NCBI RefSeq assembly: GCF_041080795.1 | Contig: NZ_CP129674.1 | Coordinates: forward strand, 558,001-622,000 | Origin: Bifidobacterium sp. WK041_4_12 | Lineage (GTDB): Bacteria > Actinomycetota > Actinomycetes > Actinomycetales > Bifidobacteriaceae | Reading direction: 5' to 3' | DNA: 64,000 nt | Shown: piece after piece, positions 8,403-17,543 of the stretch | How the letters are laid out: each line of letters begins with the position of its first letter | Numbering within the stretch: the stretch's first letter is position 1 | Made by a program: the position numbers and the translations under genes | Notes under the pieces: model-generated | The model's database searches: none | Told to the model about the DNA's origin: nothing | The model's input: the letters and a program-made list of their open reading frames with translations, nothing else

Positions 8403-10460
8403 ATGCCTGTTTATGACCTTGGATTAGAACACGTCTCTCTTGCTTTTGCCACCACAAACGTCTTTGCCGATGTGACGCAAGGCGTTTTTGAAGGCGATCG
8501 AATCGGTATCGTTGGTCGCAATGGTGGTGGGAAATCAACGCTTCTCCAGCTGCTTGCCGGTCAGCAGCAACCCGATGACGGACGAGTCACCAGACGCAAT
8601 GGACTGAGCTTCGGACTTCTGGATCAACGCGACCCCCTGGACGATAATCAAACGATTCGTCAGGCAGCGCTGGAAAACCGCGAAGACTATGAATGGGCGG
8701 CAGATGCTTCGTCACGCGAAATCGTTGAAGCCCTGCTTGGTGGTCTGCGTTTGGATACCAAGATTGGCGAGCTTTCAGGAGGTCAGCGAAGGCGTGCGGA
8801 CCTGGCCCGTCTCCTGCTGCATGATTGGGATATTCTTGCGCTTGATGAGCCTACCAACCATCTGGACATCGTCACGATCCACTGGCTTGCAGAGCATCTG
8901 AAGAACCGCTGGTCGAACGGCAGTGGCGCGCTGCTGCTCGTCACCCATGATCGCTGGTTCCTTGATGAAGTCTGCGAAAGCATGTGGGAAGTGCATGACG
9001 GTTCCATCGACCCATTCGAGGGCGGCTACAGCGCCTATATGCTGCAGCGCGTGGAGCGCGACCGTCAGAACAGCGTTGCAGAGAACAAGCGTCGCAATCT
9101 TGCACGAAAAGAACTCGCCTGGCTGACCCGCGGCGCAAGGGCTCGCGCCACCAAGCAGAAATTCCATGTCAAGGCGGCGAACGAGCTGATCGCCGATGTT
9201 CCTCCCATGCGCAACACTTTGGAACTCAGGCAGATGGCGACGTCACGCCTCGGCAAGCAGGTTGTGGATCTCACCCATGTCACGCAGATCTATGCAGAAG
9301 CAGACACGCATGAGAGTCAATCCGATGTGATTCCATCGCCTTATGCCGCAGCAACCGTCGAGGCTTCGGTAACGGTTACGGTTGACGAGGCGCGTGCGAA
9401 CGCAGCGCAGACTGTCAACGATCCCGAGGTCTTGGATGCAACGACAAGCTCTGGTGTCGCAAGCGTCGAAAGTTCAACAGATACCTCTGTCGATGATGTT
9501 GTTGCTGCGAAAAGCGTTGTGGTGACCGGCAAGCGCATTCTCAACGATGTGACCTGGCTGATTGGGCCTGGAGACCGAATCGGCATCGTTGGAGCGAATG
9601 GTGCCGGAAAATCGACGCTGCTGCGCATTCTTGACGGAACGTTGAAGCCAACCAAAGGCCGTGTCAAGATTGGCAAGACCGTGAAGTTCGCAGTGCTTAC
9701 CCAGAGGCTTGATGAGCTGGAAAAGCTCGGAAAATATCGGATCAAAGAAGTGTTGAGCCGATATAAGACAAGCTACGTCGTCGAGGGCAAAGAGGTGACC
9801 CCCGGCCAGCTTATGGAGCGTCTCGGATTCGAATCCGCGCAGCTCATGACGCGCATTCAGGACCTTTCCGGAGGACAGAAGCGCCGCATGCAGTTGCTGC
9901 TGATTCTTCTCGATGAACCGAACGTGCTGGTCATGGACGAGCCAGGCAACGATTTGGACACTGACATGCTTGCGGTTATGGAGGATTTGCTCGATACATG
10001 GACAGGCACCCTGATTGTCGTCTCGCATGATAGATATCTTCTCGAGCGGGTGACCGACCAGCAGTTCGCGCTCATTGACGGCAAGGTGCGGCATCTGCCC
10101 GGAGGTGTGGATGACTACATGCAGTTGATCGCATCGGGAAGCGATCAAGCTGATTCGCAAGCCGACAGCGATGCCAGCAATGATGAGAATATTGCATCAG
10201 CTGGAGATGACGATGGCAGCCGTGTGGACGCTAAGGCAGAACGTATGGCGAAGCGCGACGCAGCGAAGCGTGTCTCGGCAATTGAGCGGAAAATGTCCAA
10301 ATTGGAAGACAGCAAGAAGAAGATCGAACAGCAGATGGCCGACCATGATCCTTCCGATTACGAAGGTCTGAACAAGCTCAATGCACAACTCGAAGCCGTT
10401 ACGAAGGAAAATGCCGAACTCGAAGATGAATGGCTTAGCTTAAGCGAGGAAATGGACTGA
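8403..10460 (+). CDS. ABC-F family ATPase
   Basis: This 685-residue protein has two ATP-binding cassettes and no membrane segments. Walker A motifs are GRNGGGKST (about residue 42) and GANGAGKST (about 400). Signatures are LSGGQRRR and LSGGQKRR, and Walker B motifs end LALDEPTN and LVMDEPGN. An Asp/Ser/Thr-rich linker of about 90 residues separates the cassettes, and the last 80 residues are a Lys/Glu coiled coil. ABC-F proteins act on ribosomes (translation factors or antibiotic protection); this looks like the Uup/TlrC side of the family. ATG 8403 is preferred over TTG 8394. Confidence 0.9.
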   Translation: MPVYDLGLEHVSLAFATTNVFADVTQGVFEGDRIGIVGRNGGGKSTLLQLLAGQQQPDDGRVTRRNGLSFGLLDQRDPLDDNQTIRQAALENREDYEWAADASSREIVEALLGGLRLDTKIGELSGGQRRRADLARLLLHDWDILALDEPTNHLDIVTIHWLAEHLKNRWSNGSGALLLVTHDRWFLDEVCESMWEVHDGSIDPFEGGYSAYMLQRVERDRQNSVAENKRRNLARKELAWLTRGARARATKQKFHVKAANELIADVPPMRNTLELRQMATSRLGKQVVDLTHVTQIYAEADTHESQSDVIPSPYAAATVEASVTVTVDEARANAAQTVNDPEVLDATTSSGVASVESSTDTSVDDVVAAKSVVVTGKRILNDVTWLIGPGDRIGIVGANGAGKSTLLRILDGTLKPTKGRVKIGKTVKFAVLTQRLDELEKLGKYRIKEVLSRYKTSYVVEGKEVTPGQLMERLGFESAQLMTRIQDLSGGQKRRMQLLLILLDEPNVLVMDEPGNDLDTDMLAVMEDLLDTWTGTLIVVSHDRYLLERVTDQQFALIDGKVRHLPGGVDDYMQLIASGSDQADSQADSDASNDENIASAGDDDGSRVDAKAERMAKRDAAKRVSAIERKMSKLEDSKKKIEQQMADHDPSDYEGLNKLNAQLEAVTKENAELEDEWLSLSEEMD

Positions 10461-10506
10461 GCGAAGGGGCTGAGGACTCTCGTTTCCGCTAATCTGTTCG
10501 GAATAA

Positions 10507-10565
10507 GTCGCACAGCTTGAGTCGTACAGCACGAGTCGTACAGTGTGATTCATACAGCTTGAGTC
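10507..10565. repeat. Degenerate tandem repeat after the ABC-F gene
   Basis: Four imperfect units of about 14 nt, variants of GAGTCGTACAGC, lie 47-105 nt beyond the ABC-F stop and before the bidirectional terminator. No coding sense is seen. Confidence 0.7.
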
Positions 10566-10573
10566 AAGCGGAA

Positions 10574-10611
10574 TGCATTGGCTCAGAGTCTCCATGCTCT
10601 GAGCCAATGCA
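10574..10611. terminator. Bidirectional terminator between ABC-F gene and ilvN
   Basis: A perfect 15-bp stem (TGCATTGGCTCAGAG and its complement) with an 8-nt loop lies in the gap between convergent genes. There is no strong T-run on either strand, but position and stem strength fit a terminator serving both. Confidence 0.7.
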
Positions 10612-10616
10612 GCAGG

Positions 10617-11171
10617 TTACCGGCCGGTGACGGTCGAACCGATGACCTTTTCGCTCAAGGCTCGTGGTCCTCGAGTCACGGCCACGGCTCCAGAGCGCAC
10701 CAGTTCGATGATGCCGTAGTTGTCAAGCAGTCCGAGCAGTGCGTCAAGTTTGCCGCCCGCGCCGGTTGCCTCGATGGTCAACGATTCAGGATGTACATCG
10801 ACCACGCGCACACGGAACAATTTGACGATCTCGAGCACGTCGGAACGGTTGCGCTCATTCGCAGCAACCTTGATAAGCACCAGCTCACGCTCAACGGTGT
10901 TGTCGGGATCGAGTTCGACGATCTTAAGCACGTGCAGCAGCTTGTTCAGCTGCTTGATGACCTGCTCAAGCGGTACGGCCTCGACATCGGCGGTAACCGT
11001 GATGCGCGAAATATCATCGCGTTCGGTTGGAGAAACTGACAGCGAATTGATGTTGAACGCACGTCGGGCAAAGAGTCCAGCAACTCGAGCGAGCACGCCT
11101 GGCCGATTCTCGACAAGCACGGACAAGGTATGACGGCCGGAGCCGATCTGCGATATTGGATAATTCACCAT
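10617..11171 (-). CDS. ilvN: Acetolactate synthase small (regulatory) subunit
   Basis: This is the regulatory partner of IlvB in branched-chain amino acid synthesis. It binds valine and confers feedback inhibition. The protein is 184 residues with an N-terminal ACT domain (HTLSVLVENRPGVLARVAGLF, split here by its typical RRAFNINSLSV strand) and a C-terminal regulatory domain containing RTGAVAVTRG-like sequence (VRSGAVAVTRG). It begins 5 nt after the ilvB stop, so the two are one operon. Confidence 0.95.
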   Translation of the reverse strand: MVNYPISQIGSGRHTLSVLVENRPGVLARVAGLFARRAFNINSLSVSPTERDDISRITVTADVEAVPLEQVIKQLNKLLHVLKIVELDPDNTVERELVLIKVAANERNRSDVLEIVKLFRVRVVDVHPESLTIEATGAGGKLDALLGLLDNYGIIELVRSGAVAVTRGPRALSEKVIGSTVTGR

Positions 11172-11176
11172 GATGC

Positions 11177-13132
11177 TCAGCCTTTCTTCTCGGTCGTTGT
11201 GGAGTCCGCTGCATCTGCGTTCGATTCCAGAGCTGTGTCATGCTGCTCCGGTGTGTGGTGCAGAGGCATTACTCCAGGCTTATACATCACGTCGTCGTTG
11301 GAGTGCCCGGCTGGAACCATCGGCCAGACCATCGCATCCTTCCATACGCGGAAGTCAATGATCACGGTGCGATCATTGGTCGCATTGGCAAGGTCGATTG
11401 CTTCCAATGCCTGTTCCTTCGTGAATGCGCGGATGCCGAGGCAGCCGTAAGCCTTCGCCAATGTCACGAAGTCAGGGATGTCGGCAACCGATTCATCGTG
11501 CTCACCGGCGAGACCGTCCTCAAGGTTGGTCTTCGAATAGTGCTTGTCGTAGAACAGCGTTTGCCATTGGCGGACCATGCCATACACGGAATTGTTCAGA
11601 ATGGCTATTTTCAATGGTGTGTGCTCGAAGAAAGCTACAGCCAATTCCTCTGATGTCATCTGGAAGCTGCCGTCGCCGTCGATAAGCCATACTGGCTTTT
11701 TGCTGGCAAAGTCGCGTTGAGATCCGATTTCGGCCCCGATGGCTGCTGGCAGGCCATAGCCCATCGTTCCCAGACCGCCTGATGAAACCCAGGTTTGGGT
11801 TTTCTTGAAATCGATGATTTGGCTGGCCCACATCTGGTGCTGTCCCACACCGGAAACCCAGATCGTATCAGGAGATGCCTTTGCGGAAAGCTGCTCAACG
11901 ACCCACTGGGGTGCGAGACTGCCATCTGTGGGTTCGTCGTAACGTAATGGATAGCTCTCGCGCCAGTTATCAATGGTTTTCCACCATGAATCGAGCTCAG
12001 GCCGTCCATGGACGCTCTGAAGCCGCTCAATTTCTGGAATGAGATCATCCAATACCTGAGACACGTCGCCGACGATAGGCACGTCGACATGACGATTCTT
12101 GCCAATCTCGGCAGGGTCGATATCGATGTGGATCACGCGGGCAGCAGGTGCGAATTCAGCGACATTGCCGGTGACACGGTCATCGAAGCGCGCGCCGATG
12201 GCGACGAGCAGATCACAGCGTTGCACCGCTGCAGTTGCTGCCACAGTGCCGTGCATGCCGAGCATGCCAAGCACAGCATGGTCGGCATTGGGCACTATGC
12301 CTCGCGATTGCAGCGTGGTGACGATAGGTGCTCCGGTGAGTTCTGAGAGTTGCTTGACCTCGCGTGACGCGTTGGATCTCACGGCTCCTCCACCCACGTA
12401 CAGTACGGGGCGATATGAAGTGGTAAAAAGCTTGGCGGCATCGGTCAGCACATGTCCGTGTGCCTTGGTGGTTGGACTGTAACCAGGAAGAATCATGCGT
12501 TGCGGCCAGGAATATCGCATTTCGCCTGTCTGGGCAGTCTTCGTCAAGTCCACGACCACAGGTCCGGGACGTCCGGACTTTGCAATATAGAAGGCTTCCG
12601 TGAGCACGCGAGGAACATCCTCGGCATTGGTCACCAGGAATGAATGCTTCGCAACCGGATACGTGATGCCCACGATGTCCGCCTCTTGAAACGCATCGGT
12701 TCCTATGGAAGAAACGTTGACCTGGCCGGTTATGACGACGAGAGGGACTGAGTCCATCATGGCATCCGCGATGGGGGTAACCATGTTTGTCGCTCCAGGA
12801 CCGGATGTCACCAGGCAGACTCCAACACGACCAGTGGTTACGGCGTAGCCTTCCGCAGCGTGGCCTGCAGCCTGTTCATGACGTGACAGTATGAAGCGGA
12901 AGCCCGTGTCATCATTGATCGCATCATAGGCGGGCAGAATGTATCCACCGGGAATGCCAAAGACATCCTCTACGCCTAGATCGACCAGCGAACGCACCAG
13001 TGCCTGTGCACCGGTCATCGTTTCGCCAATGCTGCTGGAGCTGCTGACGGAAGTTTTTGCAGAATGGTTAGCTGAATCGTCTGGGGTGTTGGGAACCCCA
13101 CTGAATGCCTGTAGAGGCGTGGGCAAAGCCAT
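11177..13132 (-). CDS. ilvB: Acetolactate synthase large (catalytic) subunit
   Basis: This ThDP- and FAD-dependent enzyme condenses pyruvate (or pyruvate plus 2-oxobutyrate), the first common step to valine, leucine and isoleucine. Motifs are the catalytic Glu in SRHEQAAGHAAEGYA, SGPGATN, and the ThDP/Mg site DGDGSFQM followed by NNSVYGMVRQWQ. It is 651 residues, longer than average because of an N-terminal Ser/Thr-rich extension of about 35 residues. No leader peptide or T-box could be recognised upstream. Confidence 0.96.
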   Translation of the reverse strand: MALPTPLQAFSGVPNTPDDSANHSAKTSVSSSSSIGETMTGAQALVRSLVDLGVEDVFGIPGGYILPAYDAINDDTGFRFILSRHEQAAGHAAEGYAVTTGRVGVCLVTSGPGATNMVTPIADAMMDSVPLVVITGQVNVSSIGTDAFQEADIVGITYPVAKHSFLVTNAEDVPRVLTEAFYIAKSGRPGPVVVDLTKTAQTGEMRYSWPQRMILPGYSPTTKAHGHVLTDAAKLFTTSYRPVLYVGGGAVRSNASREVKQLSELTGAPIVTTLQSRGIVPNADHAVLGMLGMHGTVAATAAVQRCDLLVAIGARFDDRVTGNVAEFAPAARVIHIDIDPAEIGKNRHVDVPIVGDVSQVLDDLIPEIERLQSVHGRPELDSWWKTIDNWRESYPLRYDEPTDGSLAPQWVVEQLSAKASPDTIWVSGVGQHQMWASQIIDFKKTQTWVSSGGLGTMGYGLPAAIGAEIGSQRDFASKKPVWLIDGDGSFQMTSEELAVAFFEHTPLKIAILNNSVYGMVRQWQTLFYDKHYSKTNLEDGLAGEHDESVADIPDFVTLAKAYGCLGIRAFTKEQALEAIDLANATNDRTVIIDFRVWKDAMVWPMVPAGHSNDDVMYKPGVMPLHHTPEQHDTALESNADAADSTTTEKKG

Positions 13133-13374
13133 GATTTCCTCTCACATAGATGTACGCGAGCCACGTACACATGTCCAAATTGTTTCGCGGAATTTCGAAC
13201 GCCAGCATGCTTGCTGATCGTGGAACTTGTGATTCCAACGTATCGTGGTGAAGCCAGATGACGCGCACTTTTGCATTCATCCTAGTGTAGGTTACCGAAG
13301 GCTGAAAATCGCTGATATGTCATATAGCGGATAGCCGCGATGCCCCGGAGCCTTTTTGGAGCCTCATCGTCGGT

Positions 13375-13493
13375 CGGATTGCGAGTTTTGCGGCAATTCT
13401 GAAGTATCAACGTCCAAAAACCGCATTCTGCAGCTGCCGAATCAACGTTTTCAGCACTGTCTACTGAAAAAAGGCCGCAAAACTCGCAATCCG
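13375..13493. repeat. 3'-palindromic element copy R2 (hybrid arms)
   Basis: Outer arms of 20 nt (CGGATTGCGAGTTTTGCGGC and its complement) pair perfectly, but the inner arms do not: the left carries the AATTCTGAAG variant and the right the CTTTTTTCAG variant. It lies 10 nt beyond the rnc stop, read on the minus strand. With R7 it shares CGTTTTCAG and TGTCTAC before the right arm, defining a second subfamily. The rest of the 371-nt gap (13133-13374) would hold the ilvB promoter; I could not assign one. Confidence 0.85.
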
Positions 13494-13503
13494 ATGCACA
13501 TAC

Positions 13504-14337
13504 TCATGCTTGGGACGGCTGTTGACTCTTCTTTGCGTCCAAAATCTTCCACGCGACCTCAGCCGCCGCCAGCTGAGCCTTGCGCTTGCTGCTTCCTGTG
13601 GCGCTGGCAAGAACTTCGGTGGAATCGCCAAGCATGACCTCGGCTGTGAAAATCTGTTGGAATTCTGGCCCTGACACCTTCATTCGATAGTGAGGCTCTC
13701 CGAGATCCATATGATGAGCCTTCACGGTCAGCGAAGTTTTCCAGTCGAGTGCGGGCCCTTCGGTGGCAACTTCGGCCAGGGTGTCGTCAACCAGTCGATG
13801 AACGACCTTGCGGCCGCCTTCGATGCCATGCTCGACGAACACGGCACCAATCAAGGCCTCGACCGTGTCGCAGAGAATGGATGACTTGTCCGCGCCGCCG
13901 CTTGCCGACTCACCTACTCCAAGAAGAATGTACGGTCCAAGTTTCAGCTTGGTACGTGCTATTGCAGACAACGCTTCCTCGGAAACGGCTTTTGCTCGCA
14001 TCTTGGCAAGCTGACCTTCATTCATGTCAGGATGAATGCTGAACAGCGTTTCGGTGGATACGAGTTCAAGCACGGCATCGCCAAGAAATTCGAGTCGTTC
14101 ATTATTCGGCAGACCATGGTGTTCGTTGGCGAATGAACGATGGGTCAGGGCATGAACCAGCAATTCTGGACTCACGGTGCATCCCAGCGCCTCCAGAAGC
14201 GCATCAGGCCCTGTGGGAGCCTTCGGCTGCTCGATACGGTCGTGTGCTTGTTCTGCAGAGTCAACGGGAACCGTGGCATTCAATCTATCCGAGTTTCCGT
14301 TGGCTTCTGGTGATGACATCCGTTCCTGCTGAGACAT
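13504..14337 (-). CDS. rnc: Ribonuclease III
   Basis: A Mg-dependent double-strand RNA endonuclease that processes rRNA precursors and some mRNAs. The RNase III signature NERLEFLGDAVLEL is intact, with the second acidic site at DTVEALIGAVFVEHG. A dsRNA-binding domain occupies about residues 195-268 and ends KRKAQLAAAEVAW. The length is 277 residues, with about 40 extra polar residues before the catalytic domain. It is downstream of rpmF, as in many actinobacteria, but separated from it by a terminator. Confidence 0.95.
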   Translation of the reverse strand: MSQQERMSSPEANGNSDRLNATVPVDSAEQAHDRIEQPKAPTGPDALLEALGCTVSPELLVHALTHRSFANEHHGLPNNERLEFLGDAVLELVSTETLFSIHPDMNEGQLAKMRAKAVSEEALSAIARTKLKLGPYILLGVGESASGGADKSSILCDTVEALIGAVFVEHGIEGGRKVVHRLVDDTLAEVATEGPALDWKTSLTVKAHHMDLGEPHYRMKVSGPEFQQIFTAEVMLGDSTEVLASATGSSKRKAQLAAAEVAWKILDAKKSQQPSQA

Positions 14338-14356
14338 GAATCCTCCTGAAAAGAAG

Positions 14357-14390
14357 CAAAAACCCCGCCACCCGTCGATGGCAGGGTTTC
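14357..14390 (-). terminator. Intrinsic terminator of rpmF
   Basis: On the minus strand, GAAACCCTGCC pairs with GGCGGGGTTT and runs into a T-rich tract (GGGGTTTTTGC). It lies 25 nt past the rpmF stop and just upstream of rnc, so rnc may rely on read-through or a promoter inside the gap. Confidence 0.8.
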
Positions 14391-14414
14391 ATTGACGAGC
14401 ATCGAAGCTCTTCA

Positions 14415-14609
14415 TTACTTGCTGAAAACTGACTTCACAGCATCCTGATAGACACGGCCGCGGAATGAACCGCAGCTTGGGCATGCCATGTGCGGCAGCG
14501 TTGCTGCACCGCAGTTAGGGCAGGCTACAGTCTGTGTTGCCGATGCTTTCCAGTTGGCGCGACGCGAATGGGTATTTGCGCGCGAAGTCTTATACTTTGG
14601 CAGTGCCAT
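14415..14609 (-). CDS. rpmF: 50S ribosomal protein L32
   Basis: A 64-residue protein of the large subunit. It has the canonical start MALPKYKTSRANTHSRR and a zinc-ribbon with two Cys pairs (CPNCG and CPSCG), so this is the zinc-binding C+ form. The location between yceD (upstream) and rnc (downstream) matches the usual bacterial context. Confidence 0.97.
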   Translation of the reverse strand: MALPKYKTSRANTHSRRANWKASATQTVACPNCGAATLPHMACPSCGSFRGRVYQDAVKSVFSK

Positions 14610-14739
14610 AATTTCCTCTATTTCGATTAATCGATAGTGCTTAAGCGTTCAGTATCCTAGCGCATGGTGAGGATTTTGTCATCTTGAAGTCCTCGATGCC
14701 AGCGCACTGTGCTGTGGTATCCCTCGCCGCGTGCGCCTA

Positions 14740-15360
14740 TCAGTCGTCGTGCTCGTTCTCAAGCTGCTTTTTCAAGCCTTCAAGACCGGCCCAGCGCATA
14801 TCGGTCACATCGTGGTGATGATCGGGATTATCGTTCAGATTGATGCCACACTGTGGGCATAGTCCCAGGCAATCCTCGCGGCATAGGGGTTGCAGGGGGA
14901 GTGCCTCGACGAGGTTGTCGCGAATCAAGGCTTCAACATCGGCGTAAGCCGAACCTGCCGAGAGAGGATATGTATCTTCCGATTCGTCATCCTCTGCAAC
15001 AATGTCAAGGTCTTCGTCACGACTTGCGGAAGTTTGCCTCAGCGCTGCACGTCCTGCCACTTCCGCATTGTAGGGGAAGAAGGCCATCGCATTGACATGC
15101 CAGTCCTTGCTGATCTGTTTCAGGCAGCGAATGCATTCGGCGTGCACAGGCGCAGTGATCTGCGCGTTAAAAATGAGCCCATCGGCGATGGAATCGAAGC
15201 TTCCCTGCACCCGAACGTGTGACCCTTCATCGACACCGATGATCCGGTCGCCGATACCACTCGGCGCGGGGCAATCAAGGTCAACGGGTTTGCTTTGCCC
15301 TGCTCTGCTGGCCACCTGTGCCACAGAGATCGACCACGGTGAATCTTCTGGTCTACTCAT
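14740..15360 (-). CDS. YceD/DUF177 family protein (23S rRNA accumulation protein)
   Basis: The 206-residue protein belongs to the YceD family, almost always encoded directly before rpmF and linked to 23S rRNA accumulation. The family hallmarks are CIRCLKQ in the middle and CREDCLGLCPQCG near residue 165; the latter is a probable zinc site. An acidic segment rich in Asp/Glu separates the two. It lies 130 nt upstream of rpmF. Confidence 0.9.
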   Translation of the reverse strand: MSRPEDSPWSISVAQVASRAGQSKPVDLDCPAPSGIGDRIIGVDEGSHVRVQGSFDSIADGLIFNAQITAPVHAECIRCLKQISKDWHVNAMAFFPYNAEVAGRAALRQTSASRDEDLDIVAEDDESEDTYPLSAGSAYADVEALIRDNLVEALPLQPLCREDCLGLCPQCGINLNDNPDHHHDVTDMRWAGLEGLKKQLENEHDD

Positions 15361-15417
15361 ATCATTTCCCTCCGGCGTCTATACAATCAGCAAGACAGCG
15401 TATGCAACCGCATATTC

Positions 15418-15472
15418 GACAAGACCATGCGTTCAACAAGACCATGCGTTCAACACATAGTGCGTTCAGCAA
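15418..15472. repeat. 17-nt tandem repeat downstream of the DivIVA-like gene
   Basis: Two near-identical 17-nt units (CAAGACCATGCGTTCAA) plus two degraded ones, in the gap between the DivIVA-like stop and the yceD start. The 180-nt gap otherwise shows nothing recognisable. Confidence 0.75.
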
Positions 15473-15540
15473 GGCAGCCACAATCGACACCACATGCCGC
15501 AGCCATCCCGTATCTGTCCGCGTTATTGCCGCTTACGCTG

Positions 15541-16512
15541 CTAGTGCTGCTCAGATTCCTGCTGCGCCTTCTGCTGTCGTTCCTCGAGAACTCTCAGTCC
15601 TGCCTGAACATCCTGCTGAATCTTGTTAAGCTGTTCGTCCAAGTCATTCATCACTCTGATGGAATAGCGATCAGCTCCTGAAGAGAGTGTAGACGCTTTT
15701 GCGCGCGCCGTGTCGAGAATGACCTTCGACTTCTGCTCTGCAATGGCAACCACATGCTCCTGTCCGGCAAGGAATTGGGCCTGTTCCTTGGCCTCCCGCA
15801 CCGTATCCGCTGCGCGGCTCTGAGCGCTTGCAATGATTGCATTCGCCTGTGTTCGAGCATTGCGCAGCCTGCGTTCGGATTCTCGCATCAAAGCGGATGC
15901 GCGCTCAAGCTGTACCGGCAGCATCTTCTTCAGTTCGACTATGCTGTTGGAGAACTCATGCCTGTCGATTTTCACCATTCCAGGCGTGAAAAGACCACCC
16001 TTGGCCTCGTCAAGCATCTGCTGCATCGTATCGATGATGTCATAGACGGTGGTGAACTCAGCATGTGACGAATCTTCGTCATCGCCATTGAATGGCTGGC
16101 TTTCGTGCCGCTCGCTCATGTCAGGAAGCGATTCGGGAGAAAACAGAGGCTTCGGATTGGGCGAGGGAAGCGGTGTGGACTTCGAATCCGAGGGTGCCGC
16201 AGGCACGAATCCCGTGGCTTCGTCATCCGTGCTTGCAGCATGAGGACGGAATGCCGCATAGGGGTCGTTGCCTGAAGCGGTAGCTTCGGCAGGGAAAGTC
16301 ATCGCTGATGCAGTGCTTGGCATAGACGCGGGGCTTGGCATCGCACCCGCCGGATTGTCCTGAGCTTGTTCCGAACCGTTCTCCGCACCCTTGGAAGAGT
16401 CGGACGCTTCTGGTGATTCAGGGGTTGGGGCAGCGTTGGCTGCCTGCAACGAATCCGCAACATGGCGTACCTGAGACTCGCCCGTATCGTCGTTCTCTGT
16501 GCTATCTGTCAT
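15541..16512 (-). CDS. DivIVA-like coiled-coil protein
   Basis: This 323-residue protein has a low-complexity Pro/Ser/Ala/Glu-rich first half (about residues 1-150). It is followed by a helical, coiled-coil half containing repeated Arg/Ala/Glu heptads (ERRLRNARTQANAIIASAQ) and ending in a Gln/Glu tail. The region between coaD and yceD-rpmF commonly encodes such DivIVA/ATP-synthase-b-like proteins in actinobacteria, where they are thought to act in polar growth or division. It overlaps the coaD stop by 4 nt, so the two are translationally coupled. No catalytic motif is present. Confidence 0.7.
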   Translation of the reverse strand: MTDSTENDDTGESQVRHVADSLQAANAAPTPESPEASDSSKGAENGSEQAQDNPAGAMPSPASMPSTASAMTFPAEATASGNDPYAAFRPHAASTDDEATGFVPAAPSDSKSTPLPSPNPKPLFSPESLPDMSERHESQPFNGDDEDSSHAEFTTVYDIIDTMQQMLDEAKGGLFTPGMVKIDRHEFSNSIVELKKMLPVQLERASALMRESERRLRNARTQANAIIASAQSRAADTVREAKEQAQFLAGQEHVVAIAEQKSKVILDTARAKASTLSSGADRYSIRVMNDLDEQLNKIQQDVQAGLRVLEERQQKAQQESEQH

Positions 16513-17006
16513 ATCGAACTCTTTTCGCTGGTAAGTGCCTGCTGCAGCATGGGAACAACACCATCAGGAACCATGCCGGTAACATCACCGCCATGCCTGG
16601 CAACATCCTTGACGATCGAACTGGAAATATGCTCACGGATCGGATCTGCTGGAAGAAACAGCGTTTCTACCTGAGCAAGCTTGCGGTTCACCAGGGCCAT
16701 CCCTAGCTCTGCCTCATAATCGCCATTTTGCCGTAGTCCTTTTACGATAACCGATGCACCGACCTGCAGGCAATAATCGGTGATCAATCCGCTTGTGGCA
16801 ACGACCTTCACCTTGTTGTATCCGTCGTCGTCCAATGCCTTGCGAATCATCTGCACTCGTTCCTCGTCGGAGAACAGTGGAACTTTCGCCGCGTTCGCCG
16901 CCACGACAACGTGGACTTCGCAGAAGAATCTGCTGCATCGTTCAATAACATCCACATGCCCCGATGTCACGGGGTCATATGAGCCTGGGCATACTGCAAT
17001 AGTCAT
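16509..17006 (-). CDS. coaD: Phosphopantetheine adenylyltransferase
   Basis: It catalyses the penultimate step of coenzyme A synthesis, transferring AMP from ATP to 4'-phosphopantetheine. The nucleotidyltransferase motif is CPGSYDPVTSGHVDVIER. Further family motifs are VKGLRQNGDYEAELGMALVN and SSSIVKDVARHGGDV. The frame is open up to 17090, but MTIAVCPGS at 17006 is the family-typical start (165 aa). Confidence 0.96.
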   Translation of the reverse strand: MTIAVCPGSYDPVTSGHVDVIERCSRFFCEVHVVVAANAAKVPLFSDEERVQMIRKALDDDGYNKVKVVATSGLITDYCLQVGASVIVKGLRQNGDYEAELGMALVNRKLAQVETLFLPADPIREHISSSIVKDVARHGGDVTGMVPDGVVPMLQQALTSEKSSI

Positions 17007-17131
17007 ATAAAACAGAGTAGCGCGTTTGACGCCATGTCGTGGCATGGAAGACACGGCACGACATGCCCGTCCGAGCTGATTTCTCTTCAAGCATGAGCTA
17101 TGCCATCGCGAATTGCTTCTAAGATAGAGCT

Positions 17132-17455
17132 ATGAGCATGATGATTGAATCAGCAGCTGAAGAGTTGCGCATAATGAATGACCTCGATACTGAGTCGCCG
17201 CTGTCCGATCCTGACCAGTCCACCGGAACTGCCGTTCTGGAACGTCCTGAAACCAAAGAAGAGACGAAGAAGTCTGATGATGGTGACGCCGACCGGTTTG
17301 CCCATTACGTTTCGAGAGAGCGCATTGCCGAGTCAAGGCTCAACGGCAGACCGGTCGTGGCATTGTGTGGCAAGGTGTGGGTGCCGAAGCACGATCCCTC
17401 GCAGTATCCCGTATGCCCCGACTGCAAGCGCATCTATGAGGAAATGCACCACTGA
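17132..17455 (+). CDS. DUF3039 family protein
   Basis: A 107-residue protein of a small family found mainly in actinobacteria. The conserved C-terminal part includes RFAHYVSRERIAESRLNG, the GKVWVP stretch and a CPDCK pair; with the Cys of VVALCGKVW it may bind a metal. The first 50 residues are acidic and disordered. The function is unknown. It is transcribed divergently from coaD. Confidence 0.85.
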   Translation: MSMMIESAAEELRIMNDLDTESPLSDPDQSTGTAVLERPETKEETKKSDDGDADRFAHYVSRERIAESRLNGRPVVALCGKVWVPKHDPSQYPVCPDCKRIYEEMHH

Positions 17456-17497
17456 CCGGCAGCTTACCTGCCAGCAGTAATCGGGACATACGCTCAG

Positions 17498-17543
17498 TGA
17501 ACTTTGTGGGCTCGGTGAACTCGGTGAGCCCAGTGAACTCAGT
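17498..17543. repeat. Degenerate tandem repeat at the 3' end of the aldo/keto reductase gene
   Basis: Variants of GTGAACTCGGTGAGC repeat four times across the convergent gap and reach the reductase stop codon. GGGCTC and GAGCCC units can also pair as a hairpin (17509-17532), so the repeat may double as a terminator. Confidence 0.6.

Noticed and set aside
13133..13374. Leader peptide or T-box for ilvBN
   Set aside because: No short ORF rich in Leu/Val/Ile and no T-box GGTGG-like core seen on the minus strand.
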